DNA from: Dugong dugon
Taxonomy: Eukaryota; Chordata; Mammalia; Sirenia; Dugongidae
Direction: 5' to 3'
Assembly (NCBI GenBank): GCA_030035585.1
Contig: CM057472.1
Coordinates: 95,167,601-95,231,600, forward strand
Length of the DNA: 64,000 nt
Within the stretch, counting starts at the first letter, position 1; each line of letters opens with the position of its first letter. The notes beneath the pieces were generated by a model, which was given only the letters and a program-made list of their open reading frames with translations, was not told the DNA's origin and ran no database searches. A program made the position numbers and the translations under genes. Below, piece after piece: positions 1-10,260 of this stretch.

Positions 1-820
1 AGAACACAGCATCAGGACTGGAGGAAGACTCATTAACAACCAGCATTATGCAGATGACACAACCTTGCTTGCTGAAAGTGAAGAGGACTTGAAGCACTTA
101 CCGATGAAGATCAAAAACTACAGCCTCAGTCTGGATTACATCTCAACATAAAGAAAACAAAAATCCTCCCAACTGGACCAATAAGCAACATCATGATAAA
201 CAGAGAAATGATTGAGGTTGTCAAGGATTTCATTTTACTTGGATCCACAATCAACACGCATGGAAGCAGCAGTCAGGAAATCAAAAGATGCATTGCATTG
301 GGCAATTCTGCTGCAAAAGACTTCTTTAAAGTGTTGAAAAACAAAGAGGTCACTTTGAGCACGAAGGTGTACTTGACCAAGCCATAGTATTTTCAATCAA
401 CTCATGCATGTGAAAGCCGGGCAATGAATAAGGAAGATCGAAAAAGAATTGATGTCTTTGAATTATTGTGTTGGAGAGGGATATTGAGTATACCATGAAC
501 TGCCAGAAGAACAAACAAATCTGTCTTGGAAGAAGTACACGCAAAATGCTCCTCAAAAGCAAGGATGACGAGACTATGTCTCACATACTTTGGACATGTT
601 ATCAGCAGGGACCAGTCCCTGGAGATTGCCTTGGTAAAGGAAAGGGTCAGTAAAAAAGAGGAAGACCCTCATCGAGATGGATTGACACAGTGTCTGCAAC
701 AATGGGCTCAAACATAATGATGATTGTGAGGATGGCCCAGGACCAGGTAGCGTTTCCTTCTGTTGTATACAGTGTCATTATGATTCGGAACTGACTTGAC
801 AGCACCTAACAACAACAGCA
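1..820 (+). mobile_element. RTE (BovB-clade) LINE, 3' part, copy A
   Basis: The window opens inside the reverse transcriptase region. Conceptual translation near 20-110 gives LINN..YADDTTLLAESEEDLKHL, the catalytic YxDD motif of palm motif C. Thumb and C-terminal tail follow (for example LGSTINTHGSSSQEIKR around 240-290), with frameshifts that break the frame into 60-76-residue pieces. The 3' end near 800-820 reads gcacctaacaacaacagc, the characteristic RTE terminus of this genome. The copy is defective. Its 5' boundary lies outside the window. Confidence 0.9.
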
Positions 821-2650
821 TTAGCTGATGTTGGTAACTTCAACCTTATCGGCCTGATGGTGCTGATATAACCAATGGGTGATGATTTGTGTTGTACATG
901 AAATAGGATGCTAAGATTTTCTCAAACAATGCAAAATTTTCTGTTACCTTTTTGCTTTTCTCTCCGAGCCATTTCCTTATTCTGCCTCCTTTATCTAAAC
1001 TTTCTTGTTCCTACTGGCATCACACTGCACACTGGCTGCCCAAAGTTGGGCTGTGATTCAGTCCATGACTCTCCTCTTCCACAACTTTCCAAAATGCCAT
1101 TCTCCAAAGCCAGCACTGTTGACTTTGTAGCCAACTGAAAAGCCTCATTCCCTTGATTACTGATTCTGTCATCTAGTTTTTGACCAGATTATTTGATTAA
1201 GCTACATGAATATTAAGAAAGTTAGGATAGTTAAGGAGCCTGAATTTAACAGTAAATTTTTAGATGGACAGAAATTTGCCACATTCCATATAAGCAGATA
1301 CAAACATGCAACAGACTTCTCCTTCTGTCTTGTTTCACTTAATCTCTTTATTCTTTTTAATATATTCATATGTTTTTCATCATTGATTTCAAAACATTAC
1401 TTCCAAGTTTCTTAAGGACAGGGTGTATGTCTTTGGGTTTTTTTATTTTTTTTATTTTTTATGTTCTCCCTTATTCCCCAGCAGATAATCCTTTGCAAAG
1501 CTAAGTCATTCACGTGGTAATAACTTCACCTTTTCAGTTAGATCTTGGTATAGGTGAAAACTGTTACGCTTGTGATTTGTTATTCTGTATGTTTTTTTTT
1601 TTTTAAGTTATATTTTTATGAGTGGATGTTGGATTGGTCTGAAGTATTCAGCTCTTGTGATAATGCCGTCCTCGGAGAAGCAAAGATCTGCTGGGAAGGG
1701 TTATCTTTAGAGTGGTGCTGAAGGCAAACAGATGTATCAAAGAGGAAATAATAAGAAATGAATCAGAAATTTTCATATTCACAGCATGTCTGACCTTAGT
1801 TGATAAAGCTTACTCCCAATGAAAATCACAATCATTCTTTGTAAGCTACATAAGGGTGAGATGCATACCCATTACTTGTTGATTAGCTCAATAGATTGCC
1901 ATTGATTGAAATGTGATTGTATAAACTGACAGAGGTTGGTGATGATTTTACAATTAAACGCATGTAGTAGAGCACTTTAGGGTCGTATATCCAGTAGAAA
2001 GCAAAATTCAGAGGCAAATTGGGTAAATAAGTAGTCCATCATCAATCTTCAGGTTTATCTGTGATTCGGAAAACAGCATCTTGAGCAAAAACCTACTCAG
2101 GGCGGAAGCAGAATTGTAGCATAAAAACAGAATCTCAATATTTATATTTTACTCAGATTTTCTCAGTTCACTGATGTTTGACTTCCCCTTCAATTATAGA
2201 AGTTCAAGTTGCAGAATTTTATAGTATAAATTGAACATTTTCCCACAGGTTGAAAATTAAGCTTTTTCTCCTCTCCAGCTCCATTTTTATTACAAATAAC
2301 CCCTAGGACCCTGGAGTTTTGGATCAAATACACACCGGGCAGAAGTTTCCTATGTGGATTCCAGTATTAGAAATGTTGGAATTGATCAACTATCCCCAGA
2401 AGTCTTAGCTCTGAGAGACAGAGGCATCTCAAATCATACAACCTAGGTCTCTATAAATAGTGAGGTGATGAGTGTGTTGTGGTTATTGGGAAAAAGTATC
2501 AGAACTGTACAGTGATTTCTGAGAAGGGGAGTTATTCAGTTTAAGAAAGATAGAAGAAGCCTTTAAATGCCTTGTACTCTAGCCAGCGTCCTGATTTTGC
2601 CTTTATTATTTACAAATTAAAAACAAAACAAAACAATGATTTGTGGAATT
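821..2650. other. Unassigned non-coding stretch
   Basis: No repeat family, exon or conserved motif was recognised. T-rich runs occur near 1437-1460 and 1593-1604. The short open frames at 908-1138 and 1206-1415 have no family resemblance and look like chance openings. Confidence 0.5.
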
Positions 2651-2836
2651 TATGTTAGGTAGATTCTGACTCCTGGCAACTCCATGTATGTCATTAGAAC
2701 CTTGCTCCATAGGGTTTTCTGGCTGTGTTTTTTAGAAGTAGATTGCCAGAACTTCCTTCTGAGGCTTCTCAGGGGGGACTCAAACTTCCATCCTTTCACT
2801 AAGCAGAAAGCACCTTAAACATTTGCACCACCCAGA
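2651..2836 (-). mobile_element. AfroSINE, long second-type form, diverged
   Basis: Read on the minus strand, the order is a tRNA-like head (accacccaga end), a damaged B-box region near 2785-2800, then the body containing the complement of gctccatagggttttctgg, and an RTE-like tail near 2651-2680. It is strongly diverged (B-box region reads gggggactcaaacttcc), so it is an old insertion. Confidence 0.75.
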
Positions 2837-5800
2837 ATTCTTAATACTTTTTTTGTACTTTTGTAAATCATCACCCTTCCATTTCATCTTTTAGTTATTA
2901 TATATAAAAATATATATAATCTTAATTTTATATATACATACATACATAAGTATACATATTTTTATTGCTCACTTTTTCTTCTATTTTGTTTTAATGCTTT
3001 TATTTAAACAGTGTTGCAAATGACTCCCTTTATTCCCAAGATGGCTTACTTAACAGTAATATGATTTCTGGGTTTGCATAAAGAAAAGAGAAGTAGCTGA
3101 TAAGTGTATTTGCATTTTATACAAACAGACACTTTCCGTAATAGGCTTTGGGCTGATGCGCTGATTTCTCTTTACGAAGAAGAAAATACTATAGCCACTG
3201 AAACTTTCTACTATTACTAATGACTAGAAAGTGTTGATTGGCAATTATTCAAGTAAACACTATTTCTGGAACATTGAGCAGTCCTGTTTGGTAGTTTGAC
3301 ACCCCGTCTGTTGAAAAAGGAAGACAGTCTTTTGGGAGAATTATTCGTAGTCACTGGGTTACATTGATTATCTACACTTGCCAGGGCCTGGGAAAGGGAA
3401 ATCATTGTTGAATGACTCAGATTGCATATACATATGTTGACAAGTATACTTGACTATGTTGAAACATATTATTTTCTTGTATTTGAAAACAAAAAAATCT
3501 GCCAACCTTAGAAATAAATGCATACACAATGCAAAGTTGTTCCTTTTTTACCCTTCATTTTTCTCACTGAAAGCTAGCGTTTCTACTTCTGCGCAAGATG
3601 ACCTCCCTATAAAAGCTCATAGGAGCCACAGCCTCACAAACACCCCCAAATGCCTCTGGAAATTGCTGTGAAGCAGAGATTTGCCCATTTCCTGAGAACC
3701 AGAATCACTCAGAAGCCGAGCACATATGGGAACGGTTGAGTCTCCGGATCCTCTGAACAGGTTTCCATTTCGGGTAAGTTATTCTCACCACATGTGATTG
3801 TCTTCCAGATGACAATTTGAGCAGGATGAGAAAGAAGAAAGAAAATTTGGATTTACTGAGACAATCTTCAAGCAGCATTTGATGCACCAGAACCTTGAAA
3901 AGAGCTGAAACTGCATTAGTTCCTTGCAAATGTGAATTACCATCTTTCTATGTCAAGTTGTTCACATCTTTCAATAGCACAGCGGACGATATGTACTCAG
4001 AGTATTTATCATGGCACTTAACCCACTCTGAAAGAAAACTCTAATACCCTTAGGGAGACCTTCCATTACCAACAGATCCAATATCCATCTTGCCCTAAGT
4101 GGAACTTCTAAAGATAACGTCCAATTTAAATAATCAATTCTTTTTAATCACCCCACCCAGCAATGACTGGAAATGACTCCAAAGGCAAGAGGCGTAGGAG
4201 AGTCACCTTTGAAAAAAAGCCCTTTATATTTCAGATTTGAAAGTCTTCTTTCTCACTTTCATATCTTCTGTGGTGTGCCCGTACACATCATAAGCCAATA
4301 TATGCATCTGCACATACCACTCATTGAACCTGTGGATCACATCTAGCCATCTGTGTGGAATTGCTATTAGTTTAGTTTACAAAAAAAAAAAAAAAAAGGA
4401 AAATAAAGAACACTGCATTATTAACAACACGATTGTATAAATGTAGCTTAATATTTGTGATTATTTTATTAACCAACTCAACTGTGCATCAACAGAAGGT
4501 GTCTTGGGTATGTTTTCATTGTTAGATACAGGTCAAAGAGTGAAAACTGACTCATGGTGTTAAAAGGTTTTAAATGAAAAAAAGAGTTTGGGAAATTAAC
4601 TGGTTATCCTGACATTGCAAAAAGCCCAACAAGTCTGCCTTCATAGTGACATAAACAATTCTGGGGGCCTGGAAGATCTCCATTTTATGACGCCATATGA
4701 ATTACCTTAGTTTGTTATTCTTTATTGATCAAGAAAGTTGGCGGTAATGGAATTCTGCTTCATTTTAGTGCTGCATAAAACAAACCGCAGTCTAAGTAAC
4801 AACAATCAGAGAATAATTCATGATTATAATAATTCCAATCTTTTCATGAAACTTTGACTTCTGTTCTCTCAATTGATCCTTATACAAAACCATGTGGTTT
4901 TGGCAAGAGGAAAGAAGACCTAGAGAAGGTCCTTAAGTGTTTCACAGAAAGTCTGCTTTTCCTTAGTTACATGGATATGTGCAACTTCCGTGTTTGACTA
5001 GCTTGACTCTAGATAGTATGAGGATCAAACACAGCAAATACTAACAAATCTGAATCAATGTCTGTTTGGATATTATGTCAACATATCATACTGACATGGT
5101 TTATAGTTTTATGAAATGCTAGGTCAGTGTATAGCTTCTGGGTCTGGTGATTAGTATTATTGGCACTGACACAAAATCTCAACTCCCTTCAAAACACTGG
5201 GTACTTTCCCTATGGAGTGAATATCTTCTCTATTCCTCCTCAAGTGTCTTCATTCACCCACAGGGCTACTCTCAGCATAATAGTCATTAGCCTGTTTTTC
5301 TAATTTTATTGGGGAGGGTAGAGGGAGGACATATTCCCCGTGGTTTCAGGAAATTTAACTGTATTTTTATGACTTATTTTCTTATAAATGAAGCATCTTT
5401 TTCCCTAGAAAATAATGGATGTAGGTAAAACACAAAATAAATTTGGAGTAACATGTTCCAAATCATTGGAAATATTTTAAGTGATGTGCAGTACAATTGA
5501 CTAAAACAGGTGTTTCACGCTTCTCCATTGATACATGTGATTATTTGTTTATTTACTTAGGTTTTGTTTTCTCAATATTTGCACAATGAGACCAAAACAA
5601 CAACTTCTATTCTTGAGTCCTGGTTAATCAAATACATTTGCCCTTGATGTTATTAATCCCAAGGTAGGAGTGGGTTTATCTTTTTTTGTCGTTGTTACTA
5701 CTCTTGTGTGACTGTTTGACAACTATTTGTTACTTGCAATCTTTAAAGAGGGGAGGGACAGGCAGTCTGAAGGAATTATACATTTAGCCAGGGAAAATAT

Positions 5801-5996
5801 TTCAGACCTGTAACATATTAAGTTACATGGAATTTCTTTTTTAAGGGCAATCACTGATGTTATCTATGGCCTGTAGACATTCAGGAGGGAGGTGGGAAAC
5901 CATGGAGTGCTAGGTTTTTACTTAGTCTGAATATGACAGGAAGGAAATAGCATCATCAAGGGCCATGTAGAGAAAATGGTGTCACTCATATCAGTT
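2837..5996. other. Unassigned non-coding stretch
   Basis: Three kilobases without a recognised element apart from an AT microsatellite at about 2898-2960 and a 17-base A run at about 4381. Open frames at 3217-3405, 3450-3671 and 3705-3929 show no domain resemblance. Ancient repeats too decayed to name by eye are possible. Confidence 0.5.
2898..2960. repeat. AT-rich simple repeat (TA/TACA)
   Basis: Alternating TA blocks followed by tetranucleotide tacatacataca-type units; imperfect and interrupted. Confidence 0.8.
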
Positions 5997-6094
5997 GGGA
6001 ATCCAGGGTGGTACAAATGGTTAACATACTTGGCAGCTAACCTACAGGTTGGAGGTTCAAGCCCACCTAGAGGTGCTTCAGAAGAAATGCCTGG
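5997..6094 (+). mobile_element. AfroSINE, 5' half of a split copy
   Basis: The head reads gggaatccagggtggtac, the A-box region follows, and the B-box is ggttcaagcccacc near 6055-6068. Homology stops at cctgg (6090-6094), and the same SINE resumes at 7036 with cctggtgatc. The two halves together make one second-type AfroSINE interrupted by a 0.94 kb insertion. Confidence 0.85.
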
Positions 6095-7035
6095 AGAAGT
6101 GCAATGGATCACTTTTATACGGCTTTTCTTGCAATAGTCTTGTAACTCCCACAAAAATGGCTGGGTGGGGCTATACAAATAAAGTAATGTGGCCCACCAA
6201 GGGGATTGGATAACTTGCTAATAATGCAAATAATGTTCATTTGCATGGAGTGGGACCATGCAAATAAGGTCTATGGAACCCATGAATGGATTGGTCAGTT
6301 TTGCCATCCCACTAGGCTTAAAATGGGCCATCCCAGAGGTGGGAAGAGAGGATCTCACCACCACCAGGGAAGAAGAGGCAAGAGGGGAGCATGTCCTTTG
6401 GACCCGGATCCCTGTGCTAAGAGACTCCTGGAATCAGGAGATCAAGAGACAGAGAGAGAGAGAGACCTGTAACACTGAAGACAGTGAGAAGTGGTGACAG
6501 AGAAATGGCAGCAAAAGAGACATGCAGGAGATGGCACAGTGGGCTTCTTGGCTCATGGAGTGACAAAGCTGAGTGCCTTTGGACTGAGGCTTACTGGCAG
6601 AGTTGGGTGCCTCTGGGAACTTATCAGAAGAGCTAAAAGAGCTTTTTGACACTTGTCCAGGCATGGCAGATGCCAAGAGCCAGAGAAAGCCATGCTTGTG
6701 AGCACAGCTGAAAAGAGGCTGTCCTGATGGAAGAACTGTATCCTGAGCATTCTTGAACCTGAATTGTAACATATTACTTCCCTAATATACCCCATAATTG
6801 TGAGTATTGTCTATGAGTTCTGTGTGGCCATTGCAATGAATTATTGAACTCAGCAGAGAAGTAGAGAAGGCCATAGGAGGGATGGTTGGTGTCAGAATTG
6901 GTAAAAATGGTGGAGAGAGGGGACATGTCTGACCTCTGTATCATAGGAATCAGCCTTGGGCTGTTGATCTTGATTTTCTTTTTACCCTTTATGAAGTTAG
7001 AGGATGTCAGACACCACCCCCACACCATTTTTACA
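6095..7035 (+). mobile_element. LTR-like element (ERVL-type, probable solo LTR) inside an AfroSINE
   Basis: About 0.94 kb of non-SINE sequence separates the halves of one AfroSINE. Candidate termini are tgcaatgg (from 6100) and ccatttttaca (to 7035), a TG…CA arrangement with imperfect complementarity. A decayed polyadenylation-like signal lies near 6782-6786. The segment near 6810-6860 (gagttctgtgtggccattg, then gaattattgaactcagcag) resembles the 3' end of mammalian ERVL-class LTRs. Only one LTR is seen and no internal genes. The three overlapping open frames inside it (6206-6772) have no retroviral motifs. Class assignment is inference; the insertion itself is directly visible. Confidence 0.7.
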
Positions 7036-7124
7036 CCTGGTGATCTATTTCCAAAAAAAATCAGCCATTGAAGATCCTACGGAGCACAGTTCTACTCAGA
7101 CATGGAATGAGCTTGAAGGCAACA
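7036..7124 (+). mobile_element. AfroSINE, 3' half of a split copy
   Basis: Resumes the SINE body with cctggtgatctatttcc, then cagccattgaagatcc and ggagcacagttctactc. It ends in a worn RTE-like tail (gaatgagcttgaaggcaaca). Partner of the piece at 5997-6094. Confidence 0.85.
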
Positions 7125-8310
7125 TTTTTATTTTTAAATGTTAGTTGAATAACCCTATATAGTGTCAGTCCACAAATTGAGCATCATAATTGAGTCCCTT
7201 TTTTGTTATCTTCGACACTGGCATGTGCCAATGAAGACAAGCGAACGTGGACCTATGTGGCATGTGCATCCCATGCACTATTATCTCTCATTCTTGTATT
7301 GACAAAACAGTTATGGAGTGAAATAGTGATGATCACAGTTAAGACTTTTTAAAATATTTAGTTTAAGTAAGCTTTCTTCAAGTTCACTTCTCTATTGAAC
7401 ATTCACACATATTGCCTCAGAAAGTGTGATTTGCCTCAGATCAATTCAATTCACCACACATTTACTGTGCCTCATTACTTACAAGATACAGTGCTAAACT
7501 CTATGGGAGTACGAGAGGGATAAAAGCCTTAAAAGTGTATTATGTGGTATTGAGAGACAGATGTCCCTTAATAATGGCAACAAAAGGCAGAATAAGTAAT
7601 ATAAGACAGGTGTAAACTACTTCCAAAAGAAGACAAGGGAGGGCAGCAAGTCTCACTAAACCAATGAATACATTAAGGAAAGGTCTGTATTTGCCTGCAT
7701 CTTGAAGGCTGAAAACCAGGGCTAGAAAAATGGTTGATTTTTATCTTATAATAACTAATCCATTTTGTTACAAATTTTCTTCTGAAGCCCAGAAAGTTCC
7801 TTGGATGAGTGAACATGAGTTGTGGCAAAAGGCAGAAAAGAGTCACTAATCCTTTCGTGAATTTTCACTGAGCTGTTTTGGGACGCTGAACTATTTTAAT
7901 GGAACCCGCAAGGAATTCTCTATTTCTCATCTTTCCTTCCAGCTCCATGCCCAGCTCTGGCCATAAAGATATAGACATTCAGAGGTGCTCATTGAATGTT
8001 ATTGTTTAGGGAAAGAATGTAAATCCAAAAGGAGACTTAAAATATAAATTTTAATCCTGTCCTTACAGAAAGTACTCTATCCACTGTAGAGAAAAAACAT
8101 TTCATAAAGTGTCAGACTTGGAATATTGGCACAATGATCCCTTTTGTTGTAACATGTATCTGTGCTAACTAGTAAAACATTTATCCTGGAAACATAACTT
8201 CTATTATTAATATTCATATTAAATGGAAAATTATTGCATAGACATGCTTCTTATTCTGTGAATTTGTAAGAGAATAAATGTACTAATCAACACTTCTGTA
8301 GTAATTGACA
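7125..8310. other. Mostly unassigned stretch with an L2 relic
   Basis: Apart from the L2-like piece described separately, nothing is recognised. No coding potential was seen. Confidence 0.5.
7445..7705 (-). repeat. L2-like LINE relic (3' end)
   Basis: The order ttcaccacacatttactgtg, gatacagtgctaaactc, then a segment resembling the insertion-prone L2 3' region is the reverse complement of the L2 3' end (aataaatgtttgttgaatg type). Similarity is low, as expected for an ancient mammalian repeat. Confidence 0.45.
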
Positions 8311-8760
8311 TACCCACTCCTCACTTACTGACTGTCTTGTTATCTGACATTTTGTATTTATGACAATAGTAAAAAATCTTCTATTTTGCACATTAAAGGA
8401 GTACATCTGGTAGCAATGAACACTGAGGTATGAGGTGAGAGTAATGCTGTGATAACTAAGGTTATGTATCAGCATGGCTGGGCCATGATTCTCAGTAGTT
8501 TGGCAGTTATATAATGGTGTAATTTGACAGTTACATAATGATGTAGTCATCCTCCATTTTATGATCTGATGTGGTCATCCTCCATTTTGTGATCTGATGT
8601 AATTATCCTCTACTATGCATTAAGTATAGTAGGCTTAAGTAAACCCTCAAACCAAGTCTTGGTTAGGCCTAGTCTACCCTAATTTTCACACAACACCGAT
8701 TTTCACATAACAGTCTGGTCTTTAGAACCTAACCATGTCAATAAGTGAGGAGTGGGTGTA
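8311..8760. mobile_element. MITE-like DNA element with terminal inverted repeats
   Basis: Left end tacccactcctcacttactg (8311-8332 with the next two bases) is the inverted partner of the right end 8737-8760, whose complement begins tacacccactcctcactta. About 21 of 22 aligned bases match, with a two-base gap. Both ends start with TA, the target duplicated by Tc1/mariner/pogo-type transposons. No transposase frame was seen, so this would be non-autonomous. The interior at 8448-8608 is a separate repeat. Family not identified. Confidence 0.6.
8448..8608 (+). mobile_element. LTR-like repeat, 5' fragment, inside the TIR element
   Basis: Begins tgtgataactaaggttatg and includes catggctgggccatgattc, matching the reverse complement of the element ending at 58776 (its minus-strand start is tgtgatggttaaggttatg). 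A unit of about 27 bases (atcctccattttatgatctg) is tandemly repeated near 8547-8600. It is truncated at its 3' side. Confidence 0.6.
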
Positions 8761-8984
8761 TTTTATTTTTATTAATCCTGCTTCATACTTCTGTTTCTTT
8801 ATGATTAATGGCTATAGTATGCATGTGCAGAATGGCAGGATTGACAGAAAAATTGAGTTTGTATCAGAATAACAAAGAAAGATAAGAAATAAACAAGATA
8901 TAGTCTTCTTCACTACAGATCAAGTAAGTCTAAAAGGGGAAATAAAAGTTTTAAACTAAAATAATTAGCAATGATGCATATCAT

Positions 8985-9170
8985 TCATTGAGTAGTTCTT
9001 ATGTATTAAGTTCTTTGCTAGGCACCTCGACATGAGCAGGCACTACATTAGTTGCCTTCTTTTACATGGAAGAAACTGAGGTTGGGAGAGATTGAGTAGC
9101 ATTCCCAAGTTGATAAAGACAAATGGTAGAGCTGAGACTCAAATAAAAGTTCCAATTACTTCATTAGTGC
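8985..9170 (-). repeat. MIR-like SINE relic
   Basis: Shows the minus-strand MIR order: tttacatggaagaaactgag, then gagattgagtagcattccc, then gtagagctgagactcaaa. These are decayed forms of the MIR core and 3' part. Confidence 0.55.
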
Positions 9171-9313
9171 CAAACCTCATTTTCTTTCAAATATACCATA
9201 CTGATCTCACAACATAAAGCCAACACCAGTCTTATCTATTTTATCATTTTATATCCATTCATGCCATAGATAGACAGATAGAATGGAGTTGGAGATATAG
9301 ATACAGATATTTA

Positions 9314-9518
9314 TGTTGTTGTTAGGTGCTGTTGAGTTGATTTCAACTCATAGCCACCCCACGTGACAAAATAGAACTGTGCTCCATAGGATTTTCTTGG
9401 CTATAATCTTTACAGAAGCAGATTGCCTGGTCTTTCTCTCACAAAGTCACTGGGTGGGTTTGAACTGCAAATCTTTTAGTTAGCAGCTGAGTGTTTAACC
9501 TTTGTGCCACCAGGCCTC
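9314..9518 (-). mobile_element. AfroSINE, long form
   Basis: The plus strand begins tgttgttgttaggtgctg, the complement of the RTE-type tail, and ends with tgtgccaccaggcctc, the complement of the tRNA-like head. The segment absent from short-form copies is present (ctataatctttacagaagca near 9402-9421). Confidence 0.88.
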
Positions 9519-9540
9519 ACATATCTATCAATCTATCTGA

Positions 9541-9690
9541 AGCCCTGATGGTGCAGTGTTTAAGAGCTCAGCTGCTAACCAATACTTTGGCAGTTCAAGT
9601 CCACCAGCCGCTTCTTGGAAACCCTATGGGACAGTTCTACTCTGTCTTATAGGGTCGCTATGAGTTGGAATCAACTTGATGACAACAAGG
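9541..9690 (+). mobile_element. AfroSINE, short (deleted) form
   Basis: The head is agccctgatggtgcagtg. The B-box is a one-base variant, cagttcaagtcc. The body goes straight from agccgcttcttggaaaccc into ctatgggacagttctac, lacking the 45-base segment. It ends tgatgacaacaagg and runs into a tetranucleotide repeat. It is back to back with the minus-strand copy at 9314. Confidence 0.9.
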
Positions 9691-9730
9691 TGTCTATCTA
9701 TCTGTCTGTCTGTCTATCTATTTTTTTTTT
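9691..9730. repeat. (TCTA/TCTG)n microsatellite with T run
   Basis: Grows from the 3' tail of the SINE at 9541-9690; similar GATA/TATC units also occur at 9270-9312 and 9523-9540, so the two SINEs are set in tetranucleotide repeats on all sides. Confidence 0.85.
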
Positions 9731-10039
9731 CCTCCGTCTTTGCTTTGTCAGAACTGATTCTTTCCTATATATTATTGTAATGGTTTTTTAACTGATTTTT
9801 CTGACTCTAGTTTTCCATCTGTGCCAGTTGCCAATATATTGCCTCTCAACTTCAAATTCACCCTCGTTTGCCTTGCTTTGTAATATTATAGCTGGAGCTA
9901 TAAACATGTCTTCCTTGTGAACTGGTACAATGTTAGGCTTTGTTTCTTTGTGATTAATGAGGATGGAGGGTTCCAGAGGGACACAGCAAAGGAATAGCAG
10001 AGGAAGGGGTGTTTTTCTGATTTCAGTGTGCTTTTTTCT

Positions 10040-10260
10040 GGAGTCCTTGGGCAGCACAAATAGTTAAGTGTTTAGCTACTAACAAAAAGGTTGGCAATCT
10101 GAAGGCACCCAGAGGTGCCTTGGAAGAAAGGCCTGCCAATCCATTTCTGAAGGGTCACAAACTTTGAAAACCCTGTGAAAGCACAGTTCTACTCTGACAC
10201 TCATGGGATTGCTATGAATCAGAAACAATTACACAACAACTGGTTTGGTTTTTTGGTTTT
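10040..10260 (+). mobile_element. AfroSINE, second type, near full length
   Basis: The head is ggagtccttgggcagcac. The B-box region is damaged (ggcaatctgaaggcaccc). The body runs ggtgccttggaagaaaggcc to gcacagttctactctgacac. The tail is caattacacaacaactgg followed by a T-rich end. Confidence 0.9.

Noticed and set aside
2445-2465. TATA-like ctataaatag as a promoter
   Set aside because: It stands alone without downstream coding sequence or other core promoter elements, and such hexamers are common in AT-rich DNA.
6206-6772. Three overlapping open frames of 79-112 residues, as possible genes
   Set aside because: They lie wholly inside an LTR-like insert, overlap on both strands, and show no retroviral or cellular motif. 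They are chance openings in a GC-richer repeat.
8300-8610. Short repeated units near 8547-8600 as a CRISPR-like array
   Set aside because: Only two adjacent diverged units without spacers, in a mammalian repeat context.
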